NCBI GenBank assembly: GCA_000436735.1
Contig: FR887148.1
Span: 1-6,603 of the forward strand
Length of the DNA stretch: 6,603 nt
Direction: 5' to 3'
Source of the DNA: Firmicutes bacterium CAG:170
Lineage (GTDB): Bacteria; Bacillota; Clostridia; Oscillospirales; Oscillospiraceae
The notes beneath the pieces were generated by a model. The model was given only the letters and a program-made list of their open reading frames with translations, made no database searches and was not told the DNA's origin. The number at the start of each line of letters is the position of its first letter. Positions within the stretch are counted from its first letter, which is position 1. The translations under genes and the position numbers were made by a program. Shown here one piece after another: positions 5,002 to 6,603 of this stretch.

Positions 5002-5008
5002 TAATCAC

Positions 5009-5617
5009 ATGACCAACAAAGTCATCACCATCAGCCGTATGTTCGGCAGTGGCGGACGCACCATCGGAAAGGCCGTGGCCCAGCGGCTCGGCATCCCCTA
5101 CTACGATAAGGAGCTTGTGGATGCCGTTGCAAAGGAGAGTGGCTTCTCCCACGAATTCATCGAGGAGATCGGCGAATACGCCTCCGTCACGAGCAGCTTC
5201 CTGTTCAACATCGCCGTTTCGTCCCATCCCATGGGCCTGATCGATACGATGTCCGTCTCGGACAAGCTCTATGTCTGCCAGACGAATGTTATCCGCGACC
5301 TTGCCGACAAGGGGCCGTGCGTGATCGTGGGCCGCTGCGCCGACTACATTCTGAAGGACCGGCCAGACTGCCTGCATATCTTCATTCACGCAGATATGGA
5401 GCACCGCGCTGCGCGTGTGCGCGAGCGCTACGGCGAGACGAAGCAGCCCATGGAAAAGCGCCTTCAGGAGAAGGACAGCAAGCGTAAGATCTATTACAAG
5501 CACTACACCAACCGCAACTGGGGCGAGGCGCAGAATTATCACCTCTGCCTCAACAGCGGTCTGATCGGTGTGGACAAATGCACCGACATCATCTGCGACG
5601 TTGCGGAGATGGTCTGA
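5009..5617 (+). CDS. Cytidylate-kinase-like protein (Cytidylate_kin2 type)
   Basis: This family resembles bacterial CMP kinase, a P-loop enzyme that passes phosphate from ATP to CMP. It is usually a second, distinct paralogue of Cmk with no proven substrate. The 202-aa protein opens with VITISRMFGSGGRTIGKAVA, holding the glycine-rich phosphate loop at 13-21, then LGIPYYDKELVDAVAKESG. Residues 103-115 are the family signature PCVIVGRCADYIL. HIFIHADMEHRAARVRERY (123-141) and the basic segment KDSKRKIYYKHYTNRNWGE (155-173) are the lid and the nucleotide-contact region. NYHLCLNSGLIGVDKC follows near the end. Length is typical. It has its own promoter and ends at a hairpin shared with the convergent MocR-like gene. 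A true CMP kinase role is possible, but canonical cmk is normally elsewhere. Confidence 0.9.
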   Translation: MTNKVITISRMFGSGGRTIGKAVAQRLGIPYYDKELVDAVAKESGFSHEFIEEIGEYASVTSSFLFNIAVSSHPMGLIDTMSVSDKLYVCQTNVIRDLADKGPCVIVGRCADYILKDRPDCLHIFIHADMEHRAARVRERYGETKQPMEKRLQEKDSKRKIYYKHYTNRNWGEAQNYHLCLNSGLIGVDKCTDIICDVAEMV

Positions 5618-5628
5618 GCCAGAAAGTC

Positions 5629-5654
5629 AGCGGCCCGCCGGACGACGGGCCGCT
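5629..5654. terminator. Hairpin between convergent genes, probable bidirectional terminator
   Basis: AGCGGCCCG (5629-5637) and CGGGCCGCT (5646-5654) form a perfect 9-bp GC-rich stem with an 8-nt loop, 12 nt after the kinase stop and 6 nt after the stop of the convergent MocR-like gene. Only short T runs follow on either strand (TTT at 5654-5656; complement of AAA at 5622-5624). Termination efficiency is therefore uncertain, but the position fits. Confidence 0.65.
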
Positions 5655-5659
5655 TTCGC

Positions 5660-6603
5660 TCATACCGGCGCTTCCCGCGCCTCCAGCCGGGTGAACAGCG
5701 CCGTCAACGCCGCTTCCAGCTGCGCAGGCTCCGCGTCGGCGTAGCCGAGGACGATGCTTTTCTGCGCCTGCGGCGACGGCGCGTCGAGGAAGAAATCCGA
5801 GAGTAGCGCGTCGGGCAGGCCGGACTGCCGCAGAAGCGCCCGCAGCGCCTCCGGCTCCGGGGCGTTTTTCAGCTCCAGAACGAGGTGCAGCCCGGCGTCC
5901 GTGTCGTGGACGGCGCACTGCCGCACGGCCTGCGGCGTATGCAGGACGGAAAACAGCTGCGCACGGACGGCGCGGTAGTGCTTTTTCATCCGGCTCAGAT
6001 GCTTTTCGAAATAGCCCTCCGCCAGAAAGCGCGTCAGCGTCATCTGCTCGAAGCTCGGGACGGTGCAGCTGTAGAAGCCCATCGCCGCCTGCCACTGCGG
6101 CAGGAGCGTGCGCGGCAGGATCATGTAGCTGATGCGCAGCGACGGCGAGATCGTCCGCGAGAACGTGTTCATGTAGATCACGCGCCCGCTGCGGTCCATG
6201 CTCTGGATGGTCGGGATCGGCAGGCCGGAGAAGCGGAATTCGGAGTCATAGTCGTCCTCAATGAGATACCGCCCCGGCTGCGCCGTGAGCCAGCGCATCA
6301 GCGCCTGACGGCGCGTGATGGGCGTGACGGTGCCGGTCGGATAGTGGTGCGACGGCGAGATGTGCAGGACTTCCGCACCGCTTTGCTCCAGCAGCTCCGG
6401 GATCACGCCGTCGGCATCCATGCCGATGGGCCGGACGGCGACCTGATTGGCCTGATAGACGCGGGCGATCTTCTGATGGCCCGGATTCTCCAGCGCATAG
6501 ACCCGCCCGTGGCCGAAAAACTGGATCAGCAGATTGTAAAAATACTCCGCGCCCGCGCCGATGTAGACCTGCTCGGGCGAGACGTGGACGCCGCGCTGGC
6601 GGG
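5660..6603 (-). CDS. MocR/GabR/PdxR-type regulator, aminotransferase-like domain (partial, 5' end outside window)
   Basis: MocR regulators fuse a GntR-type winged helix to a class I aminotransferase-like domain that binds PLP and senses PLP, GABA or related amines. About 314 residues are visible, enough for most of the sensor domain. The DNA-binding part lies beyond position 6603. In order one sees RGVHVSPEQVYIGAGAEYFY, ENPGHQKIARVYQ, PSHHYPTGTVTPITRRQALM, and IEDDYDSEFRFSG (the Asp that holds the PLP ring nitrogen, and Tyr). FSRTISPSLRISYMILP, the EKHLSRMKKHYRAVR helix and DAGLHLVLEL near the C terminus follow. The PLP-binding lysine expected in TFS-K-T is arginine here (codon CGG, complement of 6157-6155), while the surrounding pocket residues are kept. 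The stop is TGA at 5662-5660. No biosynthetic target gene for PLP or GABA lies next to it in this window. Confidence 0.93.
   Translation of the reverse strand, partial: RQRGVHVSPEQVYIGAGAEYFYNLLIQFFGHGRVYALENPGHQKIARVYQANQVAVRPIGMDADGVIPELLEQSGAEVLHISPSHHYPTGTVTPITRRQALMRWLTAQPGRYLIEDDYDSEFRFSGLPIPTIQSMDRSGRVIYMNTFSRTISPSLRISYMILPRTLLPQWQAAMGFYSCTVPSFEQMTLTRFLAEGYFEKHLSRMKKHYRAVRAQLFSVLHTPQAVRQCAVHDTDAGLHLVLELKNAPEPEALRALLRQSGLPDALLSDFFLDAPSPQAQKSIVLGYADAEPAQLEAALTALFTRLEAREAPV

Noticed and set aside
4927..5008. Riboswitch or known leader RNA before the kinase gene
   Set aside because: The ~75-nt leader shows no recognisable aptamer pattern, terminator or anti-terminator pair.

Overview
The window looks like a chromosomal stretch of a GC-rich Gram-positive anaerobe of the Clostridia, most likely the Oscillospiraceae (Oscillibacter / Flavonifractor-like gut bacteria). 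Reasons: strong GGAGG-type ribosome binding sites before nearly every gene, G/C-ending codons, a Clostridia-style Rrf2 regulator, a Cytidylate_kin2-type kinase, a Dabb protein, and a lipoprotein with a Clostridia-type lipobox. The genus is inference from protein style; no rRNA or marker gene is present.

Left block (+ strand, 111-1587): an Rrf2/IscR-like Fe-S regulator gene, disrupted by a 29-nt insertion that shifts the frame between its DNA-binding half and its cysteine cluster. Its stop codon overlaps the start of mnmA, the tRNA 2-thiouridylase. The pair links Fe-S/sulfur sensing to tRNA thiolation.

Middle block (+ strand, 1607-3549): a consensus sigma-A promoter, a structured leader, an unrecognised polytopic membrane protein, and rpiB (ribose-5-phosphate isomerase B). 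It is followed by a hairpin-rich gap and a strong, probably bidirectional terminator.

Small minus-strand block (3622-4122): a 53-aa DUF3006-like protein followed by a 94-aa Dabb (stress-responsive A/B barrel) protein. Divergent from it is a lipoprotein (4200-4877) with a long Glu/Pro/Ala-rich stalk and a small C-terminal His/Cys domain that probably binds zinc.

Right block: a cytidylate-kinase-like gene (5009-5617) has its own promoter, whose start region is flanked by a perfect 10-bp inverted repeat. It ends at a hairpin shared with a convergent minus-strand gene running off the right edge. That gene is the aminotransferase-like domain of a MocR/GabR/PdxR-type regulator in which the normally invariant PLP-binding lysine is an arginine.

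This is mostly ordinary housekeeping and accessory chromosome. I see no defence system, mobile element with a transposase, CRISPR array, tRNA or rRNA. The observations most worth pursuing are the lysine-less MocR domain, the insertion-broken Rrf2 gene and the short sequence it shares with another spot in the window, and the inverted repeat around the kinase promoter.
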